A DNA stretch of 64,000 bases from Doryteuthis pealeii (Eukaryota; Mollusca; Cephalopoda; Myopsida; Loliginidae), in contig CM042145.1 in assembly GCA_023376005.1 (NCBI GenBank), forward strand, positions 92,203,725 to 92,267,724, written 5' to 3'. The notes beneath the pieces were generated by a model. That model worked only from the letters and a program-made list of their open reading frames with translations, ran no database searches and was not told the DNA's origin. A program made the position numbers and the translations under genes. Below, piece after piece: positions 52,463 through 63,712 of the stretch. Within the stretch, counting starts at the first letter, position 1. The number at the start of each line of letters is the position of its first letter.

Positions 52463-52949
52463 TTCATATGTTATTGTTTTTTTTACGATTATCTTGTGTG
52501 TTTTGTGCTTTGTTTAAAAAACAGAGTCGTCTGCTGTAAAAAAAATGGTCTAAGATTTTCCTCCGGAGAAGGAAATAATATTTTCCTGAAAACATTTACT
52601 GACTTGTATGTTATCTTAATTTTTCCTCGTGTGTTGAAATAAATAGTGGAATGAAATAATTATTTCAATTTATGTTGTCTTCAATTTTCTCGAGTTTATA
52701 TTTGTTTAAATTGAATTTTTTTTAATGAAGTACATCTTTCCAATTTATTTAGTATTTTTCCTGATATTCTCCCCCCAACCTGCAAAAAAAAAAAAATAAC
52801 AATGTTTTGCTGCCTTTTATTACCTCTTGTAGTAAAATGACTGCATGAAGAAAAGGTTTGTTTTTTTATAAGTTCAAGCTGAAAACAGTCACAATTATCA
52901 TTATTGAATCAAAACAACACTTACTTATTGGTAGTAAAAACTAAGACTT
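52463..52949. other. Intergenic AT-rich DNA
   Basis: No gene or repeat family recognised. Confidence 0.4.
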
Positions 52950-53560
52950 AATTTTTTCAGACTGTTGTCCTCATCTTTATTGTTATATACACAATGTTTC
53001 AGCCAGTGCGCCCTTCAGCCTTCTTTAGATGTTTTTTGAGATGAGGCTTCATGATTTGTATTATTTGGATTTTTCAGACTGTTGTCCTCATCTTTATTGT
53101 TATATGCACAATGTTTGTCCGATATGCCCTTCTTCAGGTGTTTCTTGTTGAACTCTGGAGGTTTCATAGTTTGACAAGAAACACCTGAAAAAGGTAAGAA
53201 TCCATCTTTTCTACTTTTTAACTATGGCTGAATAGCAGGGCAGACTGGGTTATCTAGCAGTGGTAGGGCAACCAATCTTGGAGAAGGAAAACTCTGAATT
53301 CAAACCAGCAGTACTCCATTAAAAATTGACCATGTTATATACTGAAATCAAACCAGCGGTACTCTGGTTAAAAATTGACCCTGTATAACATTACGACATG
53401 AAGGCTTCAAAGTTCCACAAGAAACACCTGAAGAAGGCCGAAGGGCACATCGAACCAAAATGTGTATATAACAATAAAGATGAGAACAACAGTCTGAAAA
53501 ATCTAAATAATACAAATTATCAAGCCTCATCTAAAAAATTCAGACAAATAAGATTTCTGA
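52950..53560. repeat. Repeat P, three ends, rearranged
   Basis: Two left ends in tandem (52960-53055 and 53056-53150, both with GACTGTTGTCCTCATCTTTA) and one right end (53400-53545: ACACCTGAAGAAGGCCGAAG, ATCAAGCCTCATCTAAAAAA). A family-B SINE piece (GGAGAAGGAAAACTCTGAAT) lies in the middle. Confidence 0.7.
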
Positions 53561-54062
53561 ATCTAAAAAACAAAAAATCTGACCCCAACTGAAGTCTATA
53601 GTTTGTTACAAAAAAAAAAACAAGAAAACAAACAGCAAATGATCACAAATGCTTTAAACCTAAAAAAAAAAAAAAAAAAAAAATTCTGTTTTCATCTAAA
53701 GTCTATAATTTGTTATTAACCCCCCAAACCCCGAAGAAAACAAACAAATAGCAATATTTAAAAATGACCAAAAATGCCTTAAATCTGAAAATTGGCAAGG
53801 AGTATCCATCAAATACAGATACTCAGTAGTAAATGTTATACTACTGGGGGTATAGATCAGGAATGGGCAACCTTTTTTTATCAGGCAGTCCATACTACTA
53901 AAAAAAAAAAAAAAAATTCAAGGTAATTTTTCTTTGAAGGTACCTCAACAGTTTTCACTAAAGAAGGCCATACATATAAGCATTTGACTTGGAAATAGAG
54001 ACAAGTTGATTTTTTTCTTCTCTTCAATGAAAAGATCTTTTTTATAAGAAAAAAAAATGAAG

Positions 54063-54200
54063 CATTGGTATATTATCACTGATAGCAATGTGATTAACAC
54101 ATGCTGCTATAATATATTATCACTAATATCAATGTGATTAACACATGCTGCTATAATATATTATCACTAATATCAATGTGATTAACACATGCTGCTATAA
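54063..54200 (+). repeat. Tandem repeat, period 46 bp
   Basis: ATTAACACATGCTGCTATAA with ATATTATCACTAATATCAAT occurs three times. A fourth ACACATGCTGCTATAATAAT lies past the SINE at 54465. Confidence 0.85.
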
Positions 54201-54450
54201 TAAGTAAAGTCGACGGGGCAGCCTAAAGTCAGTATCAGCCAGTCAGCGAGGGAGTCTATCTCCTTTTCAATAGCGCTAGACCAAGGAGATTGTTTTTTAG
54301 CATCTGGGGTGGAGCGCCACACCTACCATCAGCTCCTTACTTTACTGCACAGATCCCTGTGCTACTCATACGCTGAGTTGGCGAGGACCGGTATCGAACT
54401 AGGAACCTTGTGGTTTCTAGCCGAACGCTCTACCGACTGAGCTAACCCGA
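54201..54450 (-). repeat. SINE family A, full-length copy
   Basis: The minus-strand head GGGTTAGCTCAGTCGGTAGA starts at 54447. The body and tail are intact and very close to 35403-35636. Confidence 0.87.
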
Positions 54451-54833
54451 TTAAAAGAAACACATGCTGCTATAATAATTAAAAGAAAAAAATCAATGTA
54501 TTCAATATGAATAGGATCCGTGTACTGAAAAAAAAAAATTGAATATTTTCATAGTCTGTGAACCAAAATGTTTATAAAAACTATTTTCTTTAAATTAGGT
54601 GACCGATTCAGAAAGCACTACGGGCCGGATGTGACCCGCAGTTTGCCCATTACCTGTCTAGATGATACAAAATTACCTCCCTTGAATGCAATCAGAAAAA
54701 TTTATCTCCCTTGGATTCAAGAAGCAACTTTTTTTTTTAACACTATAACATACCATTCCCAAAATATAATCATTTTAGACGTTTCAGTTCGTATTTAAAT
54801 GACAAATTTTTCATAAGTATCGTTCTTTAAAAA

Positions 54834-56297
54834 TTTATTGAAATGAAATGGAAAACGATTGTAACTAGACGAAGAAAATATAATTCTAGATGGACAAGAA
54901 AATCAACACGTTTAAAAACTATCTTCATTTTGTAATTCAAGAGTTTGACAAAAAAATAAGACCATAGAAAAAGAAAAAAACATTTCCAAAACTGTTTTAT
55001 TACATTGGGAAATGACAAGGGAATGTACAATTTTCTTTTTTTTAAATAATGAAAGTTTTTGTTTTTGTTTTGTCTTTTAAGGAGAAAATTAACCCTTTGC
55101 ATATCCATCTGCCCAGTGCCACCTTCAATAAAAAAGTCCAGATTTATCTTGAGCCACAAATATGGTACCTCATAAGGTTAAAAATATATTTCCTACCTTC
55201 ACCACCAAAGTCCACATGTTCATTTATTTTGATTAAACTAACAACTACATTTCTGAATAAGCAAAGGACTGACATTTTTTTTTTTAATTAAAAAAAGTAA
55301 AAAAAAGAAAAGATTTCTAAAAGCTTTATCCTTAACTTTTAAGTGATGATTAAAATAAAATATATGCATTATCTTAGAACAGCAAGATGTTACACATGAC
55401 TTCAATTTACAGGTTATTTCATACATATATACCAAACAAAAGATAACCTAATATGATTATATCCTGATGATTTTTGCTATTTTTGTGAGAGATGCAAATT
55501 TAAATGATTTCTTTTTTTTCTTTTTAATGATATGGCTTTTGACAATCTTGTCAAAAAACAGATTAAAATTGTGCACCTCCACTTTAAAAGCTGATATCCC
55601 TGTGGCTGGTAATAAAGTCACAAGTGAAAAAAAAAAAAAAGTCACATGAAAAAAGTGATCATTTTGGCTTGGAAAAAAAGTCACAATTAATTTTATGGTG
55701 GCCAGTTAGGGTTAAGTTTTGAAGAGAAATGTTTTTTGATTCGACCAAGACATAAGGGATTTATAGAGTAAACACTTTTAGTTTAAGATTTTTTTTTTCT
55801 GTAACTTGTTTCTTTGTGACTTTTTTCTTTCTTTTTTTTTTTTTTTAAATTGATTTGATATCCAATGCTTTCTCACTAAAAGCAGTCTCAAAAAAAAAAA
55901 AAAAAATTTTTAAATAATAATAATTAAAAAGTTAGTAAAGTTTTAGACTAAAAGTTTAAACTTTTGATTTTGTTGTAAACATACTAAAAACTTTGAGTGC
56001 AGTCTTATTAGTGGGCAATAAATTTCAATGTGGCCTTTAAAACGTGAAAAGGTCCCCCTCCTCCCCACCCTCTGATATAGGCAAATGGTCCAAATTAACA
56101 ATTTGACACTGTTCTTTGGTTTATATGAAAATATGATGAGGTTTCCAGCCAGAATTGTGAAATGGCATAAAAAGTCTCTTTTGTTAAAAGAGTTGTATTA
56201 AAAATAATAATAATGGACAGTCATCTCTTGTAGGCAGCAGTGGGCGTGTAGACTTGGGTGCAACAAGATGATAGGCTCAGGACTAAAAGTAGAACAC
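54834..56297 (-). other. Probable TAF12 3' UTR and downstream flank
   Basis: After the TAF12 stop the sequence is AT-rich with A and T runs and no recognisable SINE or MITE down to about 54.8 kb. AATAAA-type signals on the minus strand occur at 55223-55228, 54996-55001 and 54834-54839. Any of these could end the transcript; the sequence does not decide between them. Confidence 0.35.
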
Positions 56298-56336
56298 TCA
56301 ATATTTTTTTAATGTCTTCTTGATAAGAGCCATTCT
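56298..56336 (-). CDS. TAF12: TAF12 coding exon 4 (12 residues and stop)
   Basis: It reads [12 protein letters not shown] then TGA at 56300-56298. It matches the human end RMALIRKTTKK. The acceptor is TTTTGCAG. The exon continues as 3' UTR toward lower coordinates; its end is not certain. Confidence 0.94.
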   Translation of the reverse strand, partial: RMALIKKTLKKY

Positions 56337-59300
56337 CTGCAAAAGAAAAAAAAAAAAACATGGAATTAGACATTTTACAACAAAAAAATAATTTATTTAG
56401 TATTTAGTTATTTACATCACATTCTCCATGATTTTATTTTTTATTTAAACCTCAATTATTAATAACATTGTTTTACATTATTAATACTGTTGGCCTTATC
56501 TAATAACATGCAAGTGTGTTTATATATTTAACAAAATAGCGGTTTACAGTGTGAACGGGAAGGCTAATTTGCATATTGATATTAAAAAATTTATTTTTAA
56601 TAAATACGTGCTTGGTATTATTGATTTCTAATTATTTGGTTTTATCTTGGTGAATATGAGCAAAAATCTTGGGGATAAATCTTAAAAGGAATCCATTAAC
56701 AAAAATAAATAACTTTGATTTTATTCATTAACTCCTAATTTAACTAAATAGTTAAATTAGGAAAATTTAGCAGTGAAAAACGAGAGTGATGGAATATGAT
56801 GGAAGAGTTAGTTTCAAAGTTGTTCTATTTTTCAATTATACTCCCCTCTGTTTTAAATCATTTTATTTGCATTCTTATATAGTTTCATTTGTGTTTCTAA
56901 TTTAATATAATATTTTATTACATCAAAACTTAAAGACGGTGCATATATTTACTAGTTCAATGTAATATCAACTGATTGATTTTAATGGCATGTCAACCCA
57001 CCTATGGTTATTTTATGCCTCGAGGTTAGGGAACTGCATTCATTGTACATAAGTTGGCGGAGTGACCTATTGTCAGTATCAACCAGACAGTCAGGGAGTC
57101 TATCCCCTTTTTGCTAGCGCTAGACCAGGGAGATTTTTCTGCTGAGGTGGAGCACCACATCTAGCGTCAGCTCAGCACTTTACTCAATCTGTGCTACTCA
57201 TGCACTGAGATGGTGTGTACAGGCATCGAGCCAGTATGCAACATTGGTCCACATTGTTTGTTAAAATAAGTTTTAATAAATACATGCCTGGTATTATTGA
57301 TTTATATATAGTTTGTTTTATTTCAATATATATTTATAGTTATCTAACATATAGTTTTATGAGAAAATTATTTACAAACAAGAAATCTTTATCTTGTGAG
57401 GTGTTTAAGCCTAAACCTATTTCCTTTTGGTATTTACTACAACTAGTAAGTAACTGGTAATAATTTAAATACTCATTAATAAACTTACACAATTCCTGGG
57501 GATATTGTGATGTAAGCAGTGACATAGTTTCGGTTACAAACAGTCAGGCACCGTATCTCCATTATAAGACTAGTAAATAACTGGTACTTATTTCTTTATC
57601 TTGTGAGGTGTTTAAGCCTAAAACTTTTTTCTTTTGGTATTTAAAAAAAAAAAAGAAAAGTTCTTTTATAAGTTTCTTTACCTGTTTGTGAGCATCAGTA
57701 ATAACAGCTTTTTTATAAGGCCTTAAATCTTCTGAACCAAAACCTGGAACCCACATATTCCAATTACGCTCTGAAAAAGAAAAGAAAAACAATAAAAAAC
57801 ATAATATGTTGGTTTTGGGTAGTGCACCCAATTAGCAAACATCACATTTGCATTTAAATTTATAAATATATATATATATATATACACCAACCCCTCTGCA
57901 TGAGCAGGATGCCACACAAGGTTATTTTTTAAGCAGAGTTTAACAGGTTTGAATTCAAGTTTTCCTTCTCCTAGACTGGTTACCTAGCCATGGTTAAAGA
58001 GCCCAGTCTGCCTTTCTATTTACCCATAGCTGGAAGGAGAATTGGATTCATACCTTTCCCAAGATTATTAGCACTTTGTGAATTGCAAACAGCATTGTCC
58101 AGCAATTCAACTTGGGTTGATGAGTCTATTTCCATTAGACCACACGCATCCATTTAAATTTATAAATAATAAGACTAAAAAATAAAGTTTCAAAATATAT
58201 TCTAACTCTCTTTCTCTCCTCATTTTATTCTCTCTCTCTCCCTCCCTCCTCATTTTACTATCCTCCACCTCCTCTCTCTCCACTGTTTTGGTTGGTTGGT
58301 TGTTTTTTTATGGCATATCAACCCATTTCGAGTCATTTTTGATAAACAAAGGACTCGGGTTGCTTACAGTACCAGCTGATGGTTAAGTGGTCACCCAATA
58401 AAGTATTGAACCCATGTTGTATTCCCTCCTTTTCATTACTTACTTCTTACTTCTTCTGGCGTCTTGGTGACTTCGTCTTGGTGGTCGGTCGGACTTAACT
58501 CACTTCTTATCAGTCTTGTTACCAAGACACCCATTAATCACAAGACCGTGTTATTTTTCTTAAGCTTTTTATTTCCTTAACTATACATTTCATGTAACTA
58601 AATATCTGACTAACATAGCGCGCGTATGCAGTGTGAGTTCCAGTTAAGGCAGAACATCTCCTCTGCCCGACGTCCAACTGAAAACTGAGGACCTAACCAG
58701 GTCCCACGTGACTTCACGTAATTTCGCGGGCTTTCTGTACTATTCCATGGAAAGTCCCGCCCATGATATGAAAAGGGCCATCCCTTTAGAATTACAGGGG
58801 ATTGACAATAATCTTATGCAACCGCATAGATTATGTAACACCCACTATTTTTTGGCTCTGCACATATTTTTTTATTCTCTCTCTCTCTCTAAATATAATA
58901 TAAAAATATATTAAATTGACACTCACAATACAGTTTTTTTTTATCAGAGAAAAATTTGATTAAGGTTTTCTTGGTGTTAAACACAATGTTCTAGCTGACA
59001 AATCAACTAAAACATTGTTTGGCTTGGTTTGTTGGACTTTACAGCATGTCAACCCTTGTTGGGTTATTTTATGCTGAAGACATTTTGTTCTATTCTTTCT
59101 TGATGGGTATTCAATTTTTTTTTTTTTACTCCAATTGGATACATAGCATAGTAGATAAAGGCATTGGGTTGTGACAGTTATCTCTAGGCTGCAGGTTCAA
59201 TCCAAATCAAGGGCGACAGTAACATAGAATAATAATTAACACAGCTTAAAACCTGTACCCCAGCTATGGTCAGCAAAATGAGAACAGGATACTCCCATAG

Positions 59301-62300
59301 ATTGAATAAAGGGTTGAGTTCAAAGTTCCATGATGGTTCCTGATTATGAAAAGAAGGTTCCCGAGTCTGACAAGAAATACCTGAAGAAGGCCAGAGGGCA
59401 TATCGGTCGAAATGCTGTACAGATAACAATAAAGATGAGGACAATAGTCCGAATAATCCAAATTATACTAATTATCAAGCCTCATATCAAATATTCAGAA
59501 AAATAGTACCTTTAATAATTCTTCTTTGATCTTGTATGATTCATAAAATTATAACTTGTGCTCTTAATCCATAGAGTCAGAAAACTTTGATTTCACACAA
59601 AATATGGGGTTATTTCCTATAACTCCAACATAAACAAAGGGAAACCACTCTTGACTGATAAATTATTTATTTATTTATTGATCTACTAGGAAAAATAAGA
59701 CGGGTTTAGGGTTAATTTAATGGGAAAATAAATAAATAATTTATCAGTCAAGAGTGGTTCCCCTTTGTTTATGTTGGAGTTATAGGAAATAACCAAATAT
59801 GGCTTTAGAGATATGCAAGAGGTTTCAATTTGTCATAGAAATTTCACAACAATCAAATACACACCTAAATGCAATTGTACATCCTTTACTTCAAGCACAT
59901 TGGATTTCCTGTGTTTAGCAATTTGACAGGCAGCTGTAACAACATTCTCTATGAAATCATCTGCAATTTGTAGCAAAACCTAAAATGAAAAAGTAAATAT
60001 TTTAAGAATTCAAACATAATAATTCCTGCACATATCATAACAGCTTAGTCTATAGACAAAATAATTTCTTTTTAAATTTAAAGTAAATCTTTTTTTAAAT
60101 TAATATTATTTGTTTTGCAAAAAAAAAAAAATAAATAAATAAATAAAAAGTCTTAAAGTAGACAAGGGTATCATTTTTTTAAAAAAAGTACTTTAGTTTT
60201 GGAGGTGCACATAGGGAAAAGCGGTTTTCTTTTCTGGAAACCTGGACCCCATATATTCAAGAAAGCAATCAGGAGATGACAGATGAGTTACAGCTCATGG
60301 AAATGGTGGTTGTGTTGCCTTGCCCATCATAGTAGGTCACAATAAGGGTCAACCTGAGAAACCAGAGTTAGGGTCAACTCACTTAGACTAAAGAGCTAAG
60401 TGTTACACCCACACACCCTGGTTGGATGAAGAGAAATTGTCATCAATAAAGATGGTCATACAATTTTATTTACGGGTTTGTTTTGTTTCTTTTTTGAGGA
60501 GTTGATCCGTCACTTATTATTGTAACTTATGTATCCGAGTTAACAGAGAGAGCAGGAACAAAATACGACAAGTATTTTAGGTAAGGAAAAGAGGTTTACT
60601 ACACAAGATACAGTGATTGGTTTGTTTTGTTTTACGGCATATCAACCTCAGTGGGTCATTTAATGCCGATAAAGTTTTGAAATAAATTAATTCTTAATGG
60701 ATACACAATTCTTTTTTATGGATACATTTTTCTATTTAACCCATAGATGGGACCCTAACAGGTACTACCACTTCGGGTCAGAGTGGGCCAGGGAGTAATA
60801 GTGATGAAGGGGTGCTCCACATTCCCCAAACCTCCAAAACTGGAACCTCACCACAAGATATAGTGAAAAGAATAATCAGTAATAGTTTGCATTTACAAGT
60901 CCTCATCCGAGGTTTCACTATTTATAGAAAACAGACGATTCCATTGTCCTCTTTTAGATACTGTATGACACTTATGCAGTTTCAAACCTAAAGTTGATAA
61001 ACATAATAAATATTTGTTATTCTAAAAGGTTTTTACATTATCCATTAGTGAATGGTCATGGCCTAGTTATTAGTAATAACATACAATGTTTCCTCTTACA
61101 AATTAGATTCTTTTTTCTTTTTTTATTTATGTTCCAAACCAGAGAGATCATTCTGCCTGACTCTATATAAGAAACTTTATTTAATCTTTAAACACTTAAC
61201 CTTTTGTTATATATTGTTAATCACTGTCGTTTTCTGGATAGATAGTGTAGAGTTAGATTTTGGGTTTCAAGTTGTTGAAATTCAAAATTGGAGGCGAGTT
61301 AGATGATTGGCATGAAATAACCTTTGGGTAATCTTTTTTCCAGTTACACAGACTGTGAGAAAGAAGGCTCAGAGTTTAGTCAGTTAAGAGGGAGACTTCC
61401 TAAGGTAAAGATGGGCTCCGCTTCACTCATAGTATAGATTTTGAATTCAAAGTCATTGAAATTCAAAATCTGTAGGGTTAGATGATTGATGGTTACACAG
61501 ACTGTAGGAAAGAAGGCCCAGAGCTTAGTCAGTTAATTTAGTCAGTTAAGCGGGAGACTTCCTAAGGTAAAGATGGGCTCTGCTTCACTCATGCACGCGG
61601 TTAAGGATCCTAGGTTGAGAAAGTTTGGTTCTGAATAAAAATGTGATCACAAAATATGCCTTGGTTGTCTCTATGAACTAAATAGCAGGCTTTGGTGAAC
61701 AAGCTTTTTGAGAACCAGACTATTCAACAGAAGTTGAAATGAAGATAGTAACAGATAACAGATTACAGACCACAAGAAATTGAATTTCTCCCCAACTACA
61801 AGAAACAGAAGATAAGAATTCCAGCCATAATGTACCAGCCAGCTACTCCAACAAGAAAGTAAGTAAAAGTTTTATGAGGGTATAACCACGGATGCTCTTA
61901 TACCTCATAGTCTTAATAGAAAAGAACTCTCCCCATAATATATACCCATAACAGACTGATGGGTATATAACACTTTCACTGGGCACCTCATGTGGTGTAA
62001 TGGTTAGCAAGCTAGATTTGCAGACCATTGTTAGTGAGTTTGGATTTCATTGGGCACCTTATAGTTCTGGCCTTGTGCCACAGCTTAGCTTAGTAAATAA
62101 CTATATCTTTGGGCACCTTACATGGGGTAATGATCAGCAAGTTAGATTCGCAGACCATTATTAGTGAATTCGATTATCACTGGGCACCCCATATTTCTGG
62201 CCTTGTACCACATCTAAGCTAAGCAGTAATCTGAACATTAGTTACATAAATGAGAGTAACCTCCCCTTGTTTGTTTCACTTTGAGGAAGCCGTATGTTTT

Positions 62301-62902
62301 GGTCGGCCATTTTCATTTCACCATAAATCTACACTGAAAATTCGAATTTGTTTGAATCAATACAACTACATGTTTTAACACGAAAATATCATAAAATGTG
62401 TTCTTAATTGTGCTTTCGCATTATTTGAAATGAACTTAATTGTTATTAAGAACAGATTTTATGATATTTCCTGTTAAAACATGCAGTTGTATTGATTCGA
62501 ACAAATTCGTATTTTCAGTGTAGATTTACGGTGAAATGAAAATGGCTGACCAAAACATACAGCTTCCTCAAAGTGAAACAAACAAGGGGAGGTTACTCTC
62601 ATTTATGTAACTAATATTCAGCTTACCAGCTAAGCTTAGTAAATAACTATATAACATATTTATCTACTTACCTCTTCAACATCTTCATCAAGTTGTTCAA
62701 GTGGATCTACTTCTTTGACAAGTTCTTGCAGACGACGCCTATCAAGCACTTTGCTTTCTGCAGTGGTTGAATTGACAGCTGTTGTGACTTGGGTGGTTGG
62801 AATTGCTGGCCGAAGACCCATCGATGCCTGGTTCATTCCCATCATCTGGTTTGTACTCACAACAGGAGTATTGTTCTCTGTTACAGTTGGGAGCTTGTTC
62901 AT
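56298..62902 (-). CDS. TAF12: Transcription initiation factor TFIID subunit 12 (gene-level entry)
   Basis: This is a nuclear histone-fold protein that pairs with TAF4 in TFIID and with the ADA1 subunit in SAGA. Joined exons (from 5'): 62672-62902, 59865-59979, 57682-57770, 56298-56336. They give 157 codons and a TGA stop, close to the 161 residues of human TAF12. The divergent N-terminus (about 47 residues) is rich in Thr, Val and Gln. The conserved part begins [20 protein letters not shown], continues through the histone fold ([20 protein letters not shown]) and ends with [18 protein letters not shown] and [10 protein letters not shown]. The ATG at 62902 (context AGAAATGA) is the only start ahead of the conserved region in frame. 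A non-coding upstream exon is possible, because a pyrimidine-rich tract ending in AG lies just before it, but I could not locate one. Junction phases agree and all donors and acceptors are canonical. Confidence 0.96.
56395..56650. repeat. Dispersed repeat I in TAF12 intron 3
   Basis: TGTTTTACATTATTAATACT and TCTAATAACATGCAAGTGTG are inverse to 29880-29960. AATAAATACGTGCTTGGTAT recurs at 57275. Confidence 0.6.
57050..57235 (-). repeat. SINE family A copy, diverged
   Basis: ATTGTCAGTATCAACCAGAC and GTCTATCCCCTTTTTGCTAG. The head is replaced by unrelated sequence near 57225. Confidence 0.75.
57460..57575 (+). repeat. Dispersed repeat I fragment
   Basis: AACTTACACAATTCCTGGGG and GACATAGTTTCGGTTACAAA match 1975-2085. 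Confidence 0.6.
57682..57770 (-). CDS. TAF12: TAF12 coding exon 3
   Basis: It reads (E)[20 protein letters not shown] then AVITDAHKQ, the conserved C-terminal tail after the histone fold. The acceptor is TTTTTCAG and the donor GTAAAG. Confidence 0.96.
57884..58152 (-). repeat. SINE family B copy in TAF12 intron 2
   Basis: CACCAACCCCTCTGCATGAG, GGTTTGAATTCAAGTTTTCC, ATTGGATTCATACCTTTCCC and TTTCCATTAGACCACACGCA form the reversed family order. Confidence 0.82.
58205..58285. repeat. Pyrimidine-rich (CT)n simple repeat
   Basis: Repeated CTCTCTCTCC and CCTCCTCATTTTA phrases. Confidence 0.8.
58430..58845 (-). mobile_element. Solo LTR-like element in TAF12 intron 2, minus
   Basis: On the minus strand it starts TGTTACATAATCTATGCGG, carries AATAAA near 58572 and GC-rich U3-like DNA (GTGAAGTCACGTGGGACCTG). 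No primer-binding site is seen. Confidence 0.5.
59020..59140 (+). repeat. SINE-like family D, 5' part
   Basis: TTTACAGCATGTCAACCCTT, TTATTTTATGCTGAAGACAT, and GATGGGTATTCAA, then a T run. Confidence 0.65.
59150..59510 (+). repeat. Repeat P copy, right part
   Basis: CATAGATTGAATAAAGGGTT, ACCTGAAGAAGGCCAGAGGG, CATATCGGTCGAAATGCTGT and TATCAAGCCTCATATCAAAT. The 5' part (59185-59260) matches 13580-13660. Confidence 0.7.
59608..59794. mobile_element. MITE family M8, intact 187-bp palindromic copy with perfect 8-bp TSD
   Basis: GGTTATTTCCTATAACTCCA on the left and its exact inverse TGGAGTTATAGGAAATAACC on the right. AAATATGG flanks it at 59600-59607 and 59795-59802. The arms extend about 70 bp, with AGACGGGTTTAGGGTTAA in the centre. 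It lies 70 bp from the TAF12 exon 2 donor. Confidence 0.92.
59865..59979 (-). CDS. TAF12: TAF12 coding exon 2
   Basis: It reads [20 protein letters not shown] then [18 protein letters not shown] plus one base. This is the long central helix of the histone fold and the following loop and helix. The acceptor is TTTTAG and the donor GTGTGT. Confidence 0.96.
60600..60850 (+). repeat. SINE-like family D copy
   Basis: TTTTACGGCATATCAACCTC, ACCCATAGATGGGACCCTAA and CTTCGGGTCAGAGTGGGCCA. Confidence 0.72.
60870..61870 (+). repeat. Unassigned GC-balanced block with an internal duplication
   Basis: About 110 bp occur twice: 61340-61440 and 61493-61595, sharing GTTACACAGACTGT and GGGAGACTTCCTAAGGTAAA then GATGGGCTC.GCTTCACTCA. 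An AATAAA at 61635 and LTR-like composition suggest part of a retroelement. Termini not found. Confidence 0.45.
61980..62230 (+). repeat. Two family C SINE copies in tandem
   Basis: Copy 1 at 61980-62100 (GGTGTAATGGTTAGCAAGCT, GTGAGTTTGGATTTCATTGG) and copy 2 at 62107-62230 (GGGGTAATGATCAGCAAGTT, GTGAATTCGATTATCACTGG). Each ends in GGCCTTGT.CCAC. Confidence 0.78.
62231..62620. mobile_element. Palindromic MITE family R, full copy, 390 bp
   Basis: CTGAACATTAGTTACATAAA and AGAGTAACCTCCCCTTGTTT on the left, with the inverse on the right ending ATGTAACTAATATTCAG. The arms are about 190 bp. It has inserted in the 3' part of the second family-C SINE, which resumes with CAGCTAAGCTTAGTAAATAA at 62625. 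It ends 50 bp from the TAF12 exon 1 donor. Confidence 0.88.
62672..62902 (-). CDS. TAF12: TAF12 coding exon 1
   Basis: It has 77 codons starting [11 protein letters not shown] and ending [10 protein letters not shown]. The low-complexity N-terminal part precedes the first histone-fold helix ([13 protein letters not shown]). The donor is GTAAGT at 62671-62666. Confidence 0.95.
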
Positions 62903-63073
62903 TTCTCAAGGACAAACTTTTTTCAATTAGAAAAAAAAAGAAACAAACAAAAAAAAAGATATTAATTATCATCCAATAAGTAATGTCTAAAAATTGACAA
63001 CAAAAGGTTGAATGATATTTTTCACTACTTTATTAGCACGATTCAAAAGTATTACAATATTCTGATAACTTGA

Positions 63074-63178
63074 CAGAGAGGCTGATAGGTACGTGTCCGG
63101 CATCCCAGTGTTTTTTTTCCTTTTTCTATCCTCGCCATTTCAAGCTAACTGTAAATACATTTCAATAGTTTTTTTATA

Positions 63179-63181
<3 letters not shown>
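63074..63181 (-). mobile_element. MITE family M6, truncated copy 4
   Basis: CAGAGAGGCTGATAGGTACG, then TTTCAAGCTAACTGTAAATA (inverse of the other copies). It breaks off at an A run at 63182, so the second terminus is absent. Confidence 0.75.
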
Positions 63182-63209
<28 letters not shown>

Positions 63210-63461
63210 GACTCTCCCATCGATTTTCGACGTATGAGGGTTCATACACACAATGAACATCCACATAGGAATTTGTTTATAGTGGTGAAGGCTTGTGTTG
63301 GACCATCCACACTTTTTGGTACAGTCAATAGGAAAGAATTGGTGCATCAAGGGTTGCCACAAACCCAATCAACGACCGACCTCAGGAATTTTGAATTTTT
63401 TTTTTAAGAAAAAAAAAAAGTTAAAATGATCACTAATTAAGACTGAGCCTATTCTAGTAGT
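63182..63461. other. TAF12 upstream flank, unassigned
   Basis: A 25-base A run, then a GC-balanced block (63205-63390) with open frames on both strands (minus: KKCGWSNTSLHHYKQIPMWM). I recognise no protein family. It may be a retroelement fragment. Confidence 0.35.
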
Positions 63462-63712
63462 GACCACCCCAAGCGGATTTAACAGGTTTGAATTCAGAGT
63501 TTTCCTTCTCCTAGACTGGTTACCTAACCACGGTTAAAGAGCCCAGTCTGCCCTACTATTTTACCCATAGCTATAGGGAGAGTAGTTGGATTCATACCTT
63601 TCTCAAGGGTATTAGCGCTATGTGAACTGTAGCTTCAGCCAGAATTTGAACTTGGGTCAACAAGTCCATTTCCTACGACTCCAACCATTACACCACACAC
63701 ACCTCCAACATA
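63462..63712 (-). repeat. SINE family B copy
   Basis: TTTAACAGGTTTGAATTCAG, GTTGGATTCATACCTTTCTC and CCATTACACCACACACACCT. The 3' tail is truncated. Confidence 0.8.

Larger units (their letters stand above)
53858..54656 (+). mobile_element. hAT-type element holding a SINE
   Basis: The ends CAGGAATGGGCAACC and GTTTGCCCATTACCTG, with subterminal GGGCCGGATGTGACCCGCAG. The flanks TATAGAT and TCTAGAT match at 6 of 7. Inside are a family-A SINE (54201-54450) and a tandem repeat (54063-54200). Confidence 0.75.

Noticed and set aside
54827..55159. 110-residue minus-strand frame downstream of TAF12
   Set aside because: It has a composition typical of translated AT-rich DNA and sits in the probable 3' UTR or flank, with no homology recognised.
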